DNA from: Clostridiales bacterium | GTDB taxonomy: Bacteria; Bacillota; Clostridia; Saccharofermentanales; Saccharofermentanaceae | DNA: 64,000 bases | Direction of reading: 5' to 3' | NCBI GenBank assembly: GCA_017478485.1 | Contig: JAFVDI010000012.1 | Location: forward strand, 54,433-118,432 | Part shown: positions 18,466-28,061 of the stretch, piece after piece | Numbering within the stretch: the stretch's first letter is position 1 | Layout: the number at the start of each line of letters is the position of its first letter | Translations under genes and position numbers: made by a program | The notes under the pieces: generated by a model | Databases searched by the model: none | What the model was told of the DNA's origin: nothing | Seen by the model: the letters and a program-made list of their open reading frames with translations, nothing else

Positions 18466-19224
18466 ATGGAAAAGGATAAGAGACTGGTATTTGACTCGAT
18501 ACCTGAAAAGTTCGACAGATGGAGAGTCAGATACGATCCGCAGCTTTTTGACTACATTATCAAGACCACGGGCTTAGGTCCCGGAAAGAGCTGCCTTGAG
18601 ATAGGACCGGGAACCGGCCAGGCATCTGACTTCGCGATCAAGAGCGGAGCCGATTATCTTGCGATCGAGCTCGGGTCACATTTAGCGGACAAGATGCGCG
18701 AAAAGTATTCGTCTTACCCGAATTTCCACATCGTGAATGCCGACTTTGAGACATACGATTTCGGCGGAAAGAAGTTCGATCTGATCTATTCCGCCGCTAC
18801 CATCCAGTGGATAAAAGAAGATGTTGCATACAGCCGCGTATTTGACCTCCTAAAGGACGGAGGATGCCTTGCAATGTGCTTGATGGTATCCGAATACCAA
18901 TCAGAGGATCCGAAGCTCTACGACGAGATCCAGGAGGTCTATGACAGGCATTTCGTTACCGACCAGCCGTACGATCAGCATTTCGATTACATGAACGGTG
19001 AAAGCTATGGACTGACATTCATCGAAAAGAAGTCATGGTCCGGCCGAAGGGAATATACCGCTGACGAGCATAACGAGTATCTGGGAACGCATTCAACGCA
19101 TATCGCCATAAAGGAAGAGAGCAGGGAACCGTTCTTTAATGGTGTAAGAGAGGCTGTTTTAAGACATGGAAACAGAATAGTCTTTAACGATAAATATGTA
19201 TTATACTTATATACTAAGGGGTAG
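18466..19224 (+). CDS. Class I SAM-dependent methyltransferase
   Basis: 252 residues. Motif I is CLEIGPGTGQASDF, followed by an acidic motif II (AIELGS), the NADFETYDFG segment and DLIYSAATIQWI. It resembles the trans-aconitate/ubiquinone-type small-molecule methyltransferases. The substrate is unknown. Confidence 0.88.
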   Translation: MEKDKRLVFDSIPEKFDRWRVRYDPQLFDYIIKTTGLGPGKSCLEIGPGTGQASDFAIKSGADYLAIELGSHLADKMREKYSSYPNFHIVNADFETYDFGGKKFDLIYSAATIQWIKEDVAYSRVFDLLKDGGCLAMCLMVSEYQSEDPKLYDEIQEVYDRHFVTDQPYDQHFDYMNGESYGLTFIEKKSWSGRREYTADEHNEYLGTHSTHIAIKEESREPFFNGVREAVLRHGNRIVFNDKYVLYLYTKG

Positions 19225-19293
19225 GGTGCTGTTCTTGCTTAATGTCTGATAAGTCTCGAACAACAGCAGGGCAGTTTTTTGGAGGCGAAGGAT

Positions 19294-20868
19294 ATGACAA
19301 AAGGTATAATTTCTAATGCGGATCTCAGAAAGAACTTAAAAACAAGTGCTTTCGTTCTATACGTGGCAATGACCTTTTTTGCAATGCTGTTTTGGGCATC
19401 AACGAACTTCTTTTTCTTATCGGATGATTTTGGCCATGACGCCGGACTCTTTGCGTATATCGGATATGCGGTTACGCAGGGAAAAGTTATGTATCTGGAG
19501 GCCTGGGATAATAAGGGCCCGTTGCTTTATCTCATCTATGCATTGGGCATACTGATCGATTACAGATATGGTGTATGCATTATTGAGTTCATTACGCTTT
19601 TGAGCACGATACTGCTTCTTTACAAGACTGCCAATCTGTTCCTGACCAAAGAAGCATCCACAGTATGTGCGATAGCATGCGTAATGCCGTTTACCAAGCT
19701 GCTTGAAGGCGGCGGCTTTTCAGAAGAATTTGCATTACCGTTTACGATACTGGCCTTTTATCTGATTTCCAAATATCTGGTAAACGGTTTCAAGCTCAAG
19801 AAGATCGAAATGGTGATCGTCGGTGCCTGCATATCAGCGGTTTTTCTGCTCAGGATGAACATACTGGCCTTCCTCGGATGTGCAGTTCTTGGGGTAATAA
19901 TCATCCTTATAAAGAACAAAAAGTATAAAGACATCGGTACGGTATTCGTTTTTGCTCTTACCGGATTTGTAATCTTCCTGATCCCTTTTGTGGTCTTTCT
20001 TGTATCGACAGGAGCACTAAAGGCATGTATAGAATCAGCATATCTGCAGACGCTCGGTTCATTTGCGGACATGACGTTTATGAACAGATTGAATGCCGTA
20101 AATCTTATGGCCCAGGAAATGGCCGGAAGCGGATATTTGTATGTCATGCTCTTGTTTTTATTCCTGTTCCTGCTGAAGGCCATAGCATATAAGGAAAAAA
20201 GCAAGACTGCGTTTGACCAGCTTTGCTGGATATCTGTATTCGGAATGATAGCGACTTTGTTTGTAAACGGATTATCGGGAGCAGCTCACCGTCATTATTT
20301 TATTTCTTTTATTCCGGTGCTTATTATCCCCTTGGTGGCACTTACAAAAATGCTGTTTGAACTGATCGATGAAAAGTGTTCTGAAAAATTCCGTACAGAC
20401 GATTTTAAAGCTGCTGCGGCTTGGATCCTTGTGGTTTTAATAAGTGCATCGGGTCTGTTCAGTATGATCAAGTATTATATCGGTTCGAAGAATCCGGATT
20501 ACATGTCGTATGCAAGATCTGTAGCTAAATTTATTGAAGACAATACGGATGAAACCGATCTGATCGAGGTAATAGGAGACGGCAGCGCTGTAACGTCTTA
20601 TTACGGTGCAAAGAGAATGGCCGCCTCCAATTACCTGTATTATGCTAACGGCAGATTCAGCGATGATGCAAAAATAAGGTTTGCAACAAAGATCTATGAT
20701 GATGTTACCCGGACTGAGCCCAAACTCATTATGTTTGAGGACGTGACCGGCAAACTGCAGGACTTTAAGGATCACTGTAATCATTCAAAGGAATGGGATG
20801 AATTTATAAGTGAAAATTACACCCTTGTAGAGAATCCCTTTGAATATACGATCTACATGCATAAGTAA
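19294..20868 (+). CDS. Multi-pass membrane glycosyltransferase-like protein (GT-C / PMT type)
   Basis: 524 residues from ATG 19294, which has GGAGG upstream. About 11 membrane helices are separated by short loops. The first loop carries DDFGHDAGLFAYIGYAV and the motif AWDNKGPLLYL, matching the acidic catalytic loop of lipid-sugar-dependent GT-C enzymes (ArnT/PMT superfamily). The C-terminal 130 residues are extracytoplasmic. It would transfer a sugar from a polyprenyl phosphate donor; the acceptor is unknown. A TGCTGTTC/GAACAACAGCA hairpin followed by six T (19227-19280) sits just before its ribosome site. Confidence 0.72.
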   Translation: MTKGIISNADLRKNLKTSAFVLYVAMTFFAMLFWASTNFFFLSDDFGHDAGLFAYIGYAVTQGKVMYLEAWDNKGPLLYLIYALGILIDYRYGVCIIEFITLLSTILLLYKTANLFLTKEASTVCAIACVMPFTKLLEGGGFSEEFALPFTILAFYLISKYLVNGFKLKKIEMVIVGACISAVFLLRMNILAFLGCAVLGVIIILIKNKKYKDIGTVFVFALTGFVIFLIPFVVFLVSTGALKACIESAYLQTLGSFADMTFMNRLNAVNLMAQEMAGSGYLYVMLLFLFLFLLKAIAYKEKSKTAFDQLCWISVFGMIATLFVNGLSGAAHRHYFISFIPVLIIPLVALTKMLFELIDEKCSEKFRTDDFKAAAAWILVVLISASGLFSMIKYYIGSKNPDYMSYARSVAKFIEDNTDETDLIEVIGDGSAVTSYYGAKRMAASNYLYYANGRFSDDAKIRFATKIYDDVTRTEPKLIMFEDVTGKLQDFKDHCNHSKEWDEFISENYTLVENPFEYTIYMHK

Positions 20869-20870
20869 GG

Positions 20871-22424
20871 TTATGCGATATCCTTCTTTGTGAATTCATC
20901 ATATGCGATCAGGAGCACAGTTCCCGTCAGCACGATGACATAAAGCACCATTGACCAGAGAGGATTATTGAAGTTGTTTGCCGTAAACAGACTAAAATCC
21001 ATTTCCTCGGTCGCGACCATCAGATCGATATAAGGGAACAATTTGCTTACGAGGTTCATGTTCGCCAGGGGAGTAAAGTCCAGGAATCTCTGAGGCATAT
21101 CAGATCCATGAAGTATCTCCGGTACGTTGTGGAATAAGAGCATTCCGATGGAAACACCGACAGACACTCCGGTGTTCTTGGTGAAGCAGGAGATCATGAA
21201 GCCGATGAAAGCATAGAAGAATGTCGGTATGTTCTGTACCAGATCTGCGAGTACCATGACAACCGGGAAAGACATCTCTTTAACGCTGCCGCCGGAAACA
21301 TAAAGATATGGCGGAAGGTTATTAAACCCGAATGCCAGTCCCGTTCCCAGGATCCCCAGTAAAGAAAGGACAACGGATGATGCGAGCATCCATGTTATTA
21401 TCGACAGGAGCTTCGCAGTAAAGATCTTCCATCGCTTTACGGGCGCGATTATAAGTGATTTGATGGAGCCGGTAGCCAGTTCCTGTGAGACGCTGCTGCC
21501 GGCGATCAGTACAAGGAGCACGATAAGGCCGTATCTGACTACTGAACTCGTGTAGTAGCTTGTCATCAGCGCGATCATGCTCTTTTCGTTATACAGATTA
21601 CGGTTCTCAAATTTATAGTCTAAGATCTTAATGCCGTTCTGAAGGATCTCCCGGCGTTCTTCAGTAAGGATGCGGGGCAGTTCATAAGTGTCTTCGAGCC
21701 CGGCATCGAGGCGCTTTTGCTTTTCTGTTTTTTTGGTGAGATACTCCAAAAGGTAAGAGGCTTCGCTGTAGCCCAGTTCGCCTTTCGGGTCAGAAGCCGC
21801 GAGATCCCTTATCATACGGACGTATTCCGGGTTGTTGTTAAGCAGTTCAAGTCCCTTGCAGTAAGATCCATAATCGTGATCAATCAAGGCTTTGCGGAAT
21901 AAGGCACGCTCGGCGGTGAGCTTATCGTATTCTTTCAGCCATTCGGCATCCCTTTCCTCGAAATCAGTCATGTCAAGACTGATCATACCCTGGACCGAAT
22001 CACGGTAAGACTGTAATGCGCTTAATGTAAGCCAGTTAAAACTTACCGGATACTTGTTGAAATCGAAGTCCTTCAGCATATCCTCATAAACGATCTTGCG
22101 GGATAAACTGTTTGCGACCTCGTTTCCTGTATAAAGTGTCATCGGGAAAGACTTTTCGGCTCCGTCAACTTCTATCGTTACCGTCTGGGTCTTAGTGGTC
22201 ATTCCGGAACTGTTCAGTTCGGTCTTGGCCTCGTTCAGGCTTTGTTCGCAGCGGCTGCGGAAATCTTCTTCTGTGGTAATGAAGGCTTCATCATTGTAGA
22301 TTATCTTTAACGCAAAAGGGAATCCCAGTGCAATTAGGAAAACTACTGCCGCAACAATGATCACCGACGGACGCCGTGAGATCTTTATCATCTCATTTGT
22401 ATAAAGTGCTCTTATCTTACTCAA
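20871..22424 (-). CDS. ABC-2 type transporter permease
   Basis: 517 residues from a TTG start that overlaps the stop region of the ATPase gene (GGAGGG upstream). One N-terminal membrane helix is followed by a large extracytoplasmic domain (about 40-290) and then about five helices. The segment SSVSQELATGSIKSLIIAPVKRWKIFTAKL is the typical ABC-2 linker. It works with the ATPase encoded immediately upstream to export an unknown substrate. Confidence 0.85.
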   Translation of the reverse strand: MSKIRALYTNEMIKISRRPSVIIVAAVVFLIALGFPFALKIIYNDEAFITTEEDFRSRCEQSLNEAKTELNSSGMTTKTQTVTIEVDGAEKSFPMTLYTGNEVANSLSRKIVYEDMLKDFDFNKYPVSFNWLTLSALQSYRDSVQGMISLDMTDFEERDAEWLKEYDKLTAERALFRKALIDHDYGSYCKGLELLNNNPEYVRMIRDLAASDPKGELGYSEASYLLEYLTKKTEKQKRLDAGLEDTYELPRILTEERREILQNGIKILDYKFENRNLYNEKSMIALMTSYYTSSVVRYGLIVLLVLIAGSSVSQELATGSIKSLIIAPVKRWKIFTAKLLSIITWMLASSVVLSLLGILGTGLAFGFNNLPPYLYVSGGSVKEMSFPVVMVLADLVQNIPTFFYAFIGFMISCFTKNTGVSVGVSIGMLLFHNVPEILHGSDMPQRFLDFTPLANMNLVSKLFPYIDLMVATEEMDFSLFTANNFNNPLWSMVLYVIVLTGTVLLIAYDEFTKKDIA

Positions 22425-23352
22425 TGTCGATCCCTCCTCCCGTTACCTGCAGGAAGACTTCTTCCAGAGACGATTCGTTTTTCCTGACTTCACTGATGTC
22501 AACACCGCCGGTGACGAGAAGCCTTACGACTGATGCGATGTCTTCCTCTTCGATACCGGCTTTTATGGTGTTGTCCTGAACTTCGATATTGGATACCTTT
22601 TCGTTGCCTTTAAGTAGTTCTTCAGCCTTCCCGGCATCTGAAACCTTGATGGAATATCTTGAAGAAGAGTTCATCTTCTCGAGTTCTTCCATGGTGCATA
22701 CACTGATGAGTTTGCCGTTGTTGATGATGCCGACGCGGTCGCAGAGAAGCTGCATCTCGGAAAGGATGTGGCTTGATACCATGACTGCGCCTTTTTGTTC
22801 ATGCGCATATTTCTTAAGGACATCACGCAGCTGGTGGATACCTGTCGGATCGAGTCCGTTCGTCGGCTCGTCGAGGATGAGGAGCTTCGGTTTATGTACC
22901 ATTGCCTGGGCAAGGCCGATACGCTGCTTCATGCCGAGTGAATACTTCCTGATGGGATCTTTTGATCTGCCGGAAAGACCTACCTCATTGATCACTTCAT
23001 CGATGCGTTCCTTCGGAATGTTTCCGTGGATCCTTGCATACATCTCGATGTTCTTGCGCGCGGAAAGATTCACGTACATCTCAGGATTTTCGACTATTCC
23101 TCCGACGGATGCCATCGCTTTTTCGTAATCCTTCTTAGTATCGTAACCGTTGATGGATACCTCTCCCTCGTCAGGGAAGATGAAACCCAGGATGCTCTTT
23201 ATGACGGTTGTCTTGCCCGCTCCGTTGGGACCCAGGAAACCGAATATCTCACCTTCGTGTATGTCGAATGAAACATGGTCTGCAGCTTTCTTTTTGCCGT
23301 AGATCTTGGTGATGTTCTTTATGCTTAATGCCAAATGTCTTTCTTCAGCCAT
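22417..23352 (-). CDS. ABC transporter ATP-binding protein
   Basis: 311 residues. Walker A is GPNGAGKTT, the signature YSLGMKQRIGLA, and Walker B LLILDEPTNGLDP. The extra C-terminal part (about 215-311) is typical of BcrA/CcmA-like ATPases of ABC-2 exporters of antibiotics or lantibiotic immunity type. The gene overlaps the permease by 8 bases. Confidence 0.92.
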   Translation of the reverse strand: MAEERHLALSIKNITKIYGKKKAADHVSFDIHEGEIFGFLGPNGAGKTTVIKSILGFIFPDEGEVSINGYDTKKDYEKAMASVGGIVENPEMYVNLSARKNIEMYARIHGNIPKERIDEVINEVGLSGRSKDPIRKYSLGMKQRIGLAQAMVHKPKLLILDEPTNGLDPTGIHQLRDVLKKYAHEQKGAVMVSSHILSEMQLLCDRVGIINNGKLISVCTMEELEKMNSSSRYSIKVSDAGKAEELLKGNEKVSNIEVQDNTIKAGIEEEDIASVVRLLVTGGVDISEVRKNESSLEEVFLQVTGGGIDIE

Positions 23353-23363
23353 ACAGATCCCCC

Positions 23364-23921
23364 TTAGAACATATCGGAGTTAAGATAGAATCCGACGACG
23401 ACCCATTCATCATTAACAAACTCCATGTGGAGCGTGAATTCGCTGGATCTGCTGTAGGTCTTGCCGCTCCTGTCGATCGTTTTGGATGTGACAGTGCCCC
23501 TTACCTCCGCCGTTTGCTTGTTAAATATCTGCTTATTGAACTGTGGAGTAAATGTAACCTGTTTTGGTCTTACATCGTTCAGAAGAAAACTTCTGACGGA
23601 ACTCATGGCGCATTCCGTCAATTCCTGTTTGATAGTCTTGCTGTCATAAACATGCGGCTTGACGGAAGAATAACCGGCATCGAAAAAAGTTCTGTATTTT
23701 TCGGCATTCTTTTCAAATTCTGCCGCATCGATATCAGGCATGTCCTTTGGCCAAACATAAAGGTCTGCCAGATCCGTAATGAACGCTCCGGCTTTTTGCA
23801 TTGCCTGGTCCTTGCGCGCGGCATATTTGGCTGTATCGACGAAACAGATGACAAATACGGTCACCGCCAGTATCAGCAAAAGGACTATCCCTTTGTTGAT
23901 CTTTCTCAGTTTGTTTTTCAT
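23364..23921 (-). CDS. Single-pass membrane protein of unknown function, first gene of the ABC operon
   Basis: 185 residues. It has one N-terminal membrane helix (about 11-30) and an extracytoplasmic domain. The last third (RGTVTSKTIDRSG...FTLHMEFVNDEWVVVGFY) reads like an NTF2-like or cystatin-like beta-sheet fold. It sits 11 bases upstream of the ATPase, so it is probably an accessory or immunity component. The family is not recognised. Confidence 0.65.
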   Translation of the reverse strand: MKNKLRKINKGIVLLLILAVTVFVICFVDTAKYAARKDQAMQKAGAFITDLADLYVWPKDMPDIDAAEFEKNAEKYRTFFDAGYSSVKPHVYDSKTIKQELTECAMSSVRSFLLNDVRPKQVTFTPQFNKQIFNKQTAEVRGTVTSKTIDRSGKTYSRSSEFTLHMEFVNDEWVVVGFYLNSDMF

Positions 23922-24197
23922 TTCCTCACCCCTGATAAATGATTACCATAGACTAATTATAAAAAATAATTTATCACATTATTTCTGACAGAGCAAAATG
24001 TGTTTACTCCCGGAACATGATCATATTAGATTACTAATGTATCGTTTGTGTATCCGCGTTAGATTTTTTCATAATTTGCTTTGAAAAGGATGACGGCCGC
24101 AATGATGTAAATGCATAAAGATATAGCACCCTGACCTCTTAATATGCTATTATTTTTTTAACATTCGTGTTTAACATTTAAACAGGAGGAGCAAGCT

Positions 24198-25106
24198 ATG
24201 GGTTCGGTTGAGAAGTCATTCAGTAAAGGCGAAATAATCATGAAAGAGGGAGACGTCGGCAAGAGTTTCTTCAAGCTCCTGGAAGGCAAGGCCGGTGTTT
24301 ATGCGGATTACGCAAAGAAGAACCCGTTCAGACTCGGTTTCCTCAATGCAGGTGAGTTCTTTGGCGAAATGGCCATTCTCGAGGAATCCCCGAGAAGCGC
24401 TACCATTGTTGCAGAGACATCAGTCACAGTCGTTGAGATCCCCGAAAATGAGATGACAAAGTACTTCAAGGAGAATCCCGATCAGATAATCGAGCTCATG
24501 AAGCACCTCGGCAACAGGATCCAGACGATGGCTGCCGACTATGCTGAATCACAGGTCCTGCTCAAGCAGCTTAAGGATTCTGATGAGACAAAGAAGAAGT
24601 CGCTGTTTTCAAAGATCAAGAAGCATATCGATACTTACCAGGTCAACAAGAATAAGCTTAATGAACCGGACGGAAAAGCCCTCCGTGCCGAGTTCGACAA
24701 GCTCAAGGATGACAATACCGGTGATATCAAGAATTACAGCAGGGGTACGTTTATCTTCAAGGAAGGTAAGATCGAGAACTGCATGTACATCCTCCACAAC
24801 GGCAATGTCAGCCTTGTAAGCGATTACCGCACCAAGGAAGAAGCCAAGATCAAGGATTATGAAGCAGTTTCATTCTTCGGTGAGATGGGTATCATTTCCG
24901 AGCAGCCCAGAGCAGCTACGGCCATCGTTGAATCCGGTTCAGCAACAGTTGAGACGATCAGCCCTGAAGATCTTCAGAAACTCATCAAGACATGCCCTGA
25001 CAAGATCGAGCTCATTCTCCGTCACATGTCTTACCGCTTAAGAAAACTCAACATTGATTTCGTCAATGCGTGCAAGGAGATCACTGAGACATATCACGGA
25101 ACCTGA
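24198..25106 (+). CDS. Tandem cyclic-nucleotide-binding domain protein (sensor paralogue 1)
   Basis: 302 residues with two cNMP-binding folds, about 5-115 and about 175-295. Each has the GEMAIL / GEMGII turn followed by PRSAT / PRAAT, the phosphate-binding cassette of Crp-type domains. Between them is a Lys-rich helical linker. There is no HTH DNA-binding domain. It closely resembles the protein at 42274, which sits next to a cyclase. It is probably a cyclic-nucleotide-responsive scaffold or adaptor. Confidence 0.85.
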   Translation: MGSVEKSFSKGEIIMKEGDVGKSFFKLLEGKAGVYADYAKKNPFRLGFLNAGEFFGEMAILEESPRSATIVAETSVTVVEIPENEMTKYFKENPDQIIELMKHLGNRIQTMAADYAESQVLLKQLKDSDETKKKSLFSKIKKHIDTYQVNKNKLNEPDGKALRAEFDKLKDDNTGDIKNYSRGTFIFKEGKIENCMYILHNGNVSLVSDYRTKEEAKIKDYEAVSFFGEMGIISEQPRAATAIVESGSATVETISPEDLQKLIKTCPDKIELILRHMSYRLRKLNIDFVNACKEITETYHGT

Positions 25107-25131
25107 TCCGGTATCTTATATTCAGCTTTTT

Positions 25132-25170
25132 ATGCCGCCTTCTGTATATAAAGCAGGAGGCGGCATTTTT
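25132..25170 (+). terminator. Strong intrinsic terminator after the cNMP-binding gene
   Basis: ATGCCGCCTTCTG pairs with CAGGAGGCGGCAT (13 bp, one G-T pair) around a 9-nt loop, followed by TTTT. The 3' arm contains AGGAGG, which also sits at ribosome-site distance from the ATG at 25171. Confidence 0.8.
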
Positions 25171-25266
25171 ATGAAACAGACGGTCAAAACAGCATTCACA
25201 TTATTCTTTGCGGCGTTTACACCTGATTCCTTACATATCTTTATTGCACCGTCATTTATGCCTTGA
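25171..25266 (+). CDS. Possible 31-residue peptide read from the terminator's Shine-Dalgarno
   Basis: From ATG to TGA, starting MKQTVKTAFTLFFAAFT, with a short hydrophobic stretch. AGGAGG lies 10 bases upstream but within the terminator stem, so translation would need transcription past the hairpin. Chance is a serious alternative. Confidence 0.2.
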   Translation: MKQTVKTAFTLFFAAFTPDSLHIFIAPSFMP

Positions 25267-25283
25267 TAATATTAGTTCCTGAA

Positions 25284-25307
25284 GAGCCGTCCGTTACAGG
25301 GCGGCTC
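25284..25307 (+). other. Hairpin in the leader of the L,D-transpeptidase gene
   Basis: GAGCCGTCC and GGGCGGCTC form a 9-bp stem with one mismatch and a 6-nt loop. It ends 26 bases before the ATG and has no T-tract. It could be a leader structure. Confidence 0.35.
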
Positions 25308-25332
25308 GATAAGGAAAGAGAGGACAACGGCC

Positions 25333-26238
25333 ATGAGATCGATCACACTTAAAACATTCGCCTTAACGGCTGCTATTTGTGTGCTCTTTGGCATGGCTTC
25401 ATGCAGCGCGGCAAACAGGGAAACTTCAATGATCACCGAAACATCTGCAAGCATTTCTGAAACTCCGGAAACAACCACAGAGGCGGAAACGGAAACAGAA
25501 ACCGTACCAGAAACAGAGACGGAAACTGAAACGAGTGAAGCCGGCGAAACAACGGCTGAAGCAACCACAAAGAAGGCGACGCCGAAGCCGGCAGCCAAGC
25601 CTAAGGATCTTTCACCTAAGTGGGTAAGAGATCTTTCGCAGGCAAAGAACAAAAAGAATACGCAGCTTGTTATCGTCGCTGCTGACGGCATGAGCAAGAG
25701 TACTGCAAAAGTATCGATGCACGAGCGCGACAAGAACGGCAACTGGATACAGATCTTTTCGGTGAAAGGTCTTGTCGGAAAGTACGGAATGGTTGCCGAC
25801 AAGGACAGGAAAGAAGGCTGTAAGAAGACACCGATCGGCGTTTATACATTCAATAAGGCTTTCGGTATAGCAAAAGATCCGGGATGCGCGATCCCGTACA
25901 CAAAAGTCACTAAGGACCTGTACTGGTCAGGCGACCAGCGCAAGGGAATGCAGTACAACAAGATGGTCAGCATCAAGAACTATCCGAAACTTGATACTAA
26001 AAAGAGCGAGCATCTCATCGATTTTACAAAGCCTTATCAGTACTGCCTTAACATAAGCTTCAATAAGGAGTGCAAACTCGGTAAAGGCTCTGCGATCTTT
26101 CTGCACTGTACCGGAAACACGAAATACACATCGGGATGCGTATCGATCCCGAAGAGCTATATGCTCAAAGTAATGAAACGGGTCAAACCCGGATGCGTGG
26201 TCATCATAAACACCGCGTCCAAACTTAAAGCGAAGTAA
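25333..26238 (+). CDS. L,D-transpeptidase (YkuD) lipoprotein
   Basis: 301 residues. The signal peptide has the lipobox MASC (Cys24). A Glu/Thr-repeat linker (about 35-80) is followed by an Ala/Lys/Pro stretch. The YkuD domain (about 108-300) carries the catalytic His258 (FLHCTGN) and Cys269 (TSGCVSI). It would make 3-3 crosslinks or attach proteins in peptidoglycan, or edit crosslinks. The acidic repeat linker probably spans the wall. Confidence 0.88.
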   Translation: MRSITLKTFALTAAICVLFGMASCSAANRETSMITETSASISETPETTTEAETETETVPETETETETSEAGETTAEATTKKATPKPAAKPKDLSPKWVRDLSQAKNKKNTQLVIVAADGMSKSTAKVSMHERDKNGNWIQIFSVKGLVGKYGMVADKDRKEGCKKTPIGVYTFNKAFGIAKDPGCAIPYTKVTKDLYWSGDQRKGMQYNKMVSIKNYPKLDTKKSEHLIDFTKPYQYCLNISFNKECKLGKGSAIFLHCTGNTKYTSGCVSIPKSYMLKVMKRVKPGCVVIINTASKLKAK

Positions 26239-26250
26239 GAACAAACCTGA

Positions 26251-26256
26251 TATAAT
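26251..26256 (+). promoter_or_regulatory. -10 box for the GGDEF gene
   Basis: TATAAT lies 45 bases before the ATG at 26301. No clear -35 was seen. Confidence 0.3.
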
Positions 26257-26300
26257 TCTATCTTGGGTGTTCACAAATCTGTCGGATGGAGATCTGAAAA

Positions 26301-27644
26301 ATGAGCAAGAACCAGGACGCATATAAGCAGATCGCTTTGACTTTGGCGACTCATTTTGACGGCCTGTATTATGTTGATATTGAGTCGGGCAGTTTCAATG
26401 AAGTAGTTGCCGTTGATGAACTCAAGGAAGCGGGTCTGCCTTCAAGAGGAAAAGACTTTTTCAAAGCGGCAGCGAAGATCGCCCGCAAAAGCGTCCATCC
26501 CGAAGATCTTGATGCTGCGCTGGAGTTTCTCAACAAAGAAAACATGATCAAATATCTTGCCGGCCATGATTCGAAAGTCTCGATCTACAGACTGGTGATC
26601 AACGGCGGGATCATTCATATACGTAATGTCGGATTACTCTCAGAAGATAAAAAGCACATCGTCTTCTGTTTCAAGAATGTCGAGTCAGAATACAGAGCAG
26701 CTGAAGAACAGAGAAAGAATTTGGCTTCCGCAGAACTCCTTGCGAGGATGGACGTTCTGACGGGGATCAGGAACAAACACGCTTTCAGTGAGTATTCAGA
26801 ATATGTCGAAGATTCGATCAGGACAGAAAGGGAGATCGTACCTTTCGGAATAGTAATGTGCGACATGAATGACCTCAAGCTCATGAATGATACGAGAGGC
26901 CACAGCTACGGTGATGAAGCGCTTCAGAGCGCCAGCCGCATGATCAGCGAGACATTTAAGAACAGCCCTGTTTACAGGATCGGCGGAGATGAGTTTGTCG
27001 TGATCCTTACCGGAAATGATTTTAAGAACCGCGAAAAGCTTCTCAAACAGTTCAGGGAGAAGTCGGAAGCGAACAGGATCGCTCGTTCGGGCCCGGTTGT
27101 CGCCTGCGGTATGGCTGTATATCATCCCGAAAAGGATTCAGGTTTTGATGCCGTATTCAAACGTGCCGACCAGAAGATGTACAAGAACAAGAATAAGCTG
27201 AAGTCAATGAAACTCATGGAAGACTTCAGGAAGATGGACAAGATAAAAAAAGCCATTCCTGATGAGCGCAAGAGGCTTCTTGATGCATTCTTCGGAGCAA
27301 TGTGCACGATGAGCAACGGCGGGTATGTCTATCTGAATGACATGAGATATGATTTCTCCAGATGGTCGCTGGCGCTTGTCAACGATTTCAACCTCGACTC
27401 TGAATACATGTACCATGCGGACAGCATATGGCAGAACTATGTTCATCCCGACGATGTGGAAATATACAGAAATGCTGTTGATGCTGTCCTGTGTAATAAC
27501 AATGATGTACAGCAGATCTGGTACCGTGCAAAGAAAGCTGACGGCACGTATGTGCTCCTTACGACCAGAGGATTCGTGCTTGTCGATTCCGAGGGAAAGC
27601 CCGAGTATTTCGGCGGGATCATAATACCCGAAGGGAACACCTGA
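26301..27644 (+). CDS. Diguanylate cyclase with flanking PAS-like domains
   Basis: 447 residues. An N-terminal PAS-like fold (about 1-130) is joined by a coiled segment to a GGDEF domain (about 148-305) with the intact active site RIGGDEF at 228-232. A second PAS-like fold follows (about 320-447; HPDDVEIYRNAVDAVL). The RxxD inhibitory site upstream of GGDEF is absent. It should make c-di-GMP in response to an unknown cue. Directly downstream lies a decayed HPt fragment, so the locus was probably once larger. Confidence 0.82.
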   Translation: MSKNQDAYKQIALTLATHFDGLYYVDIESGSFNEVVAVDELKEAGLPSRGKDFFKAAAKIARKSVHPEDLDAALEFLNKENMIKYLAGHDSKVSIYRLVINGGIIHIRNVGLLSEDKKHIVFCFKNVESEYRAAEEQRKNLASAELLARMDVLTGIRNKHAFSEYSEYVEDSIRTEREIVPFGIVMCDMNDLKLMNDTRGHSYGDEALQSASRMISETFKNSPVYRIGGDEFVVILTGNDFKNREKLLKQFREKSEANRIARSGPVVACGMAVYHPEKDSGFDAVFKRADQKMYKNKNKLKSMKLMEDFRKMDKIKKAIPDERKRLLDAFFGAMCTMSNGGYVYLNDMRYDFSRWSLALVNDFNLDSEYMYHADSIWQNYVHPDDVEIYRNAVDAVLCNNNDVQQIWYRAKKADGTYVLLTTRGFVLVDSEGKPEYFGGIIIPEGNT

Positions 27645-27647
27645 GAA

Positions 27648-28032
27648 GTGTTAATGTGCGTTTATCTGAATTCCCCGCTGAAGATTCACCGGTCGAATCT
27701 CTCGAAAAGAGCGGCATTGATACTGAAAGAGTATGTTAACAGTTCAGATGAGAAGAAGGCTGAGCTGGCCAAATCCATTGAAGCCGGGGGATCTCAAGAA
27801 CTATGAGATAATCATTCATTCAATAAAGAGCACATCTGCGACCATTGGTGCAGATGTGCCCTGTAAACTTGCTCAAAAACTGGAAACGGCAGCCAAGGAA
27901 AATGATCTTGATTATGTGCTGTCGACCCATGAGGCGTTCCTTGCCGGATACAATACGGTGTCGATGCCGTCAGGACTGTCATTACGGATTCAAGAGAATC
28001 TGATGATGACGGATTTGGTGACGACGGCGTAA
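27648..28032 (+). pseudogene. Decayed HPt (histidine phosphotransfer) domain
   Basis: HPt-like sequence is spread over different frames. One frame gives VESLEKSGIDTE near 27703-27737, another KEYVNSSDEKKAELAKSIEAG up to about 27788, and a third continues GDLKNYEIIIHSIKSTSATIGA with phospho-acceptor His at 27817-27819. A run of five G at 27786-27790 with one extra G explains the second break. The first junction lacks the HPt helix that should lie between, so it looks like an internal deletion. It is probably the tail of a former hybrid kinase. Confidence 0.65.
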
Positions 28033-28061
28033 TGGAGTTCGCACCGGATCCGGATTAAGGA

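Noticed and set aside
22589..23128. 179-codon plus-strand frame antisense to the ABC ATPase gene
   Set aside because: The opposite strand encodes an intact ATPase with all motifs; the Ser/Met-rich antisense frame is a coding shadow.
23922..24197. Possible c-di-GMP (GEMM) riboswitch before the cNMP-binding gene
   Set aside because: None of the conserved GEMM core or tetraloop-receptor elements could be placed in this AT-rich leader.
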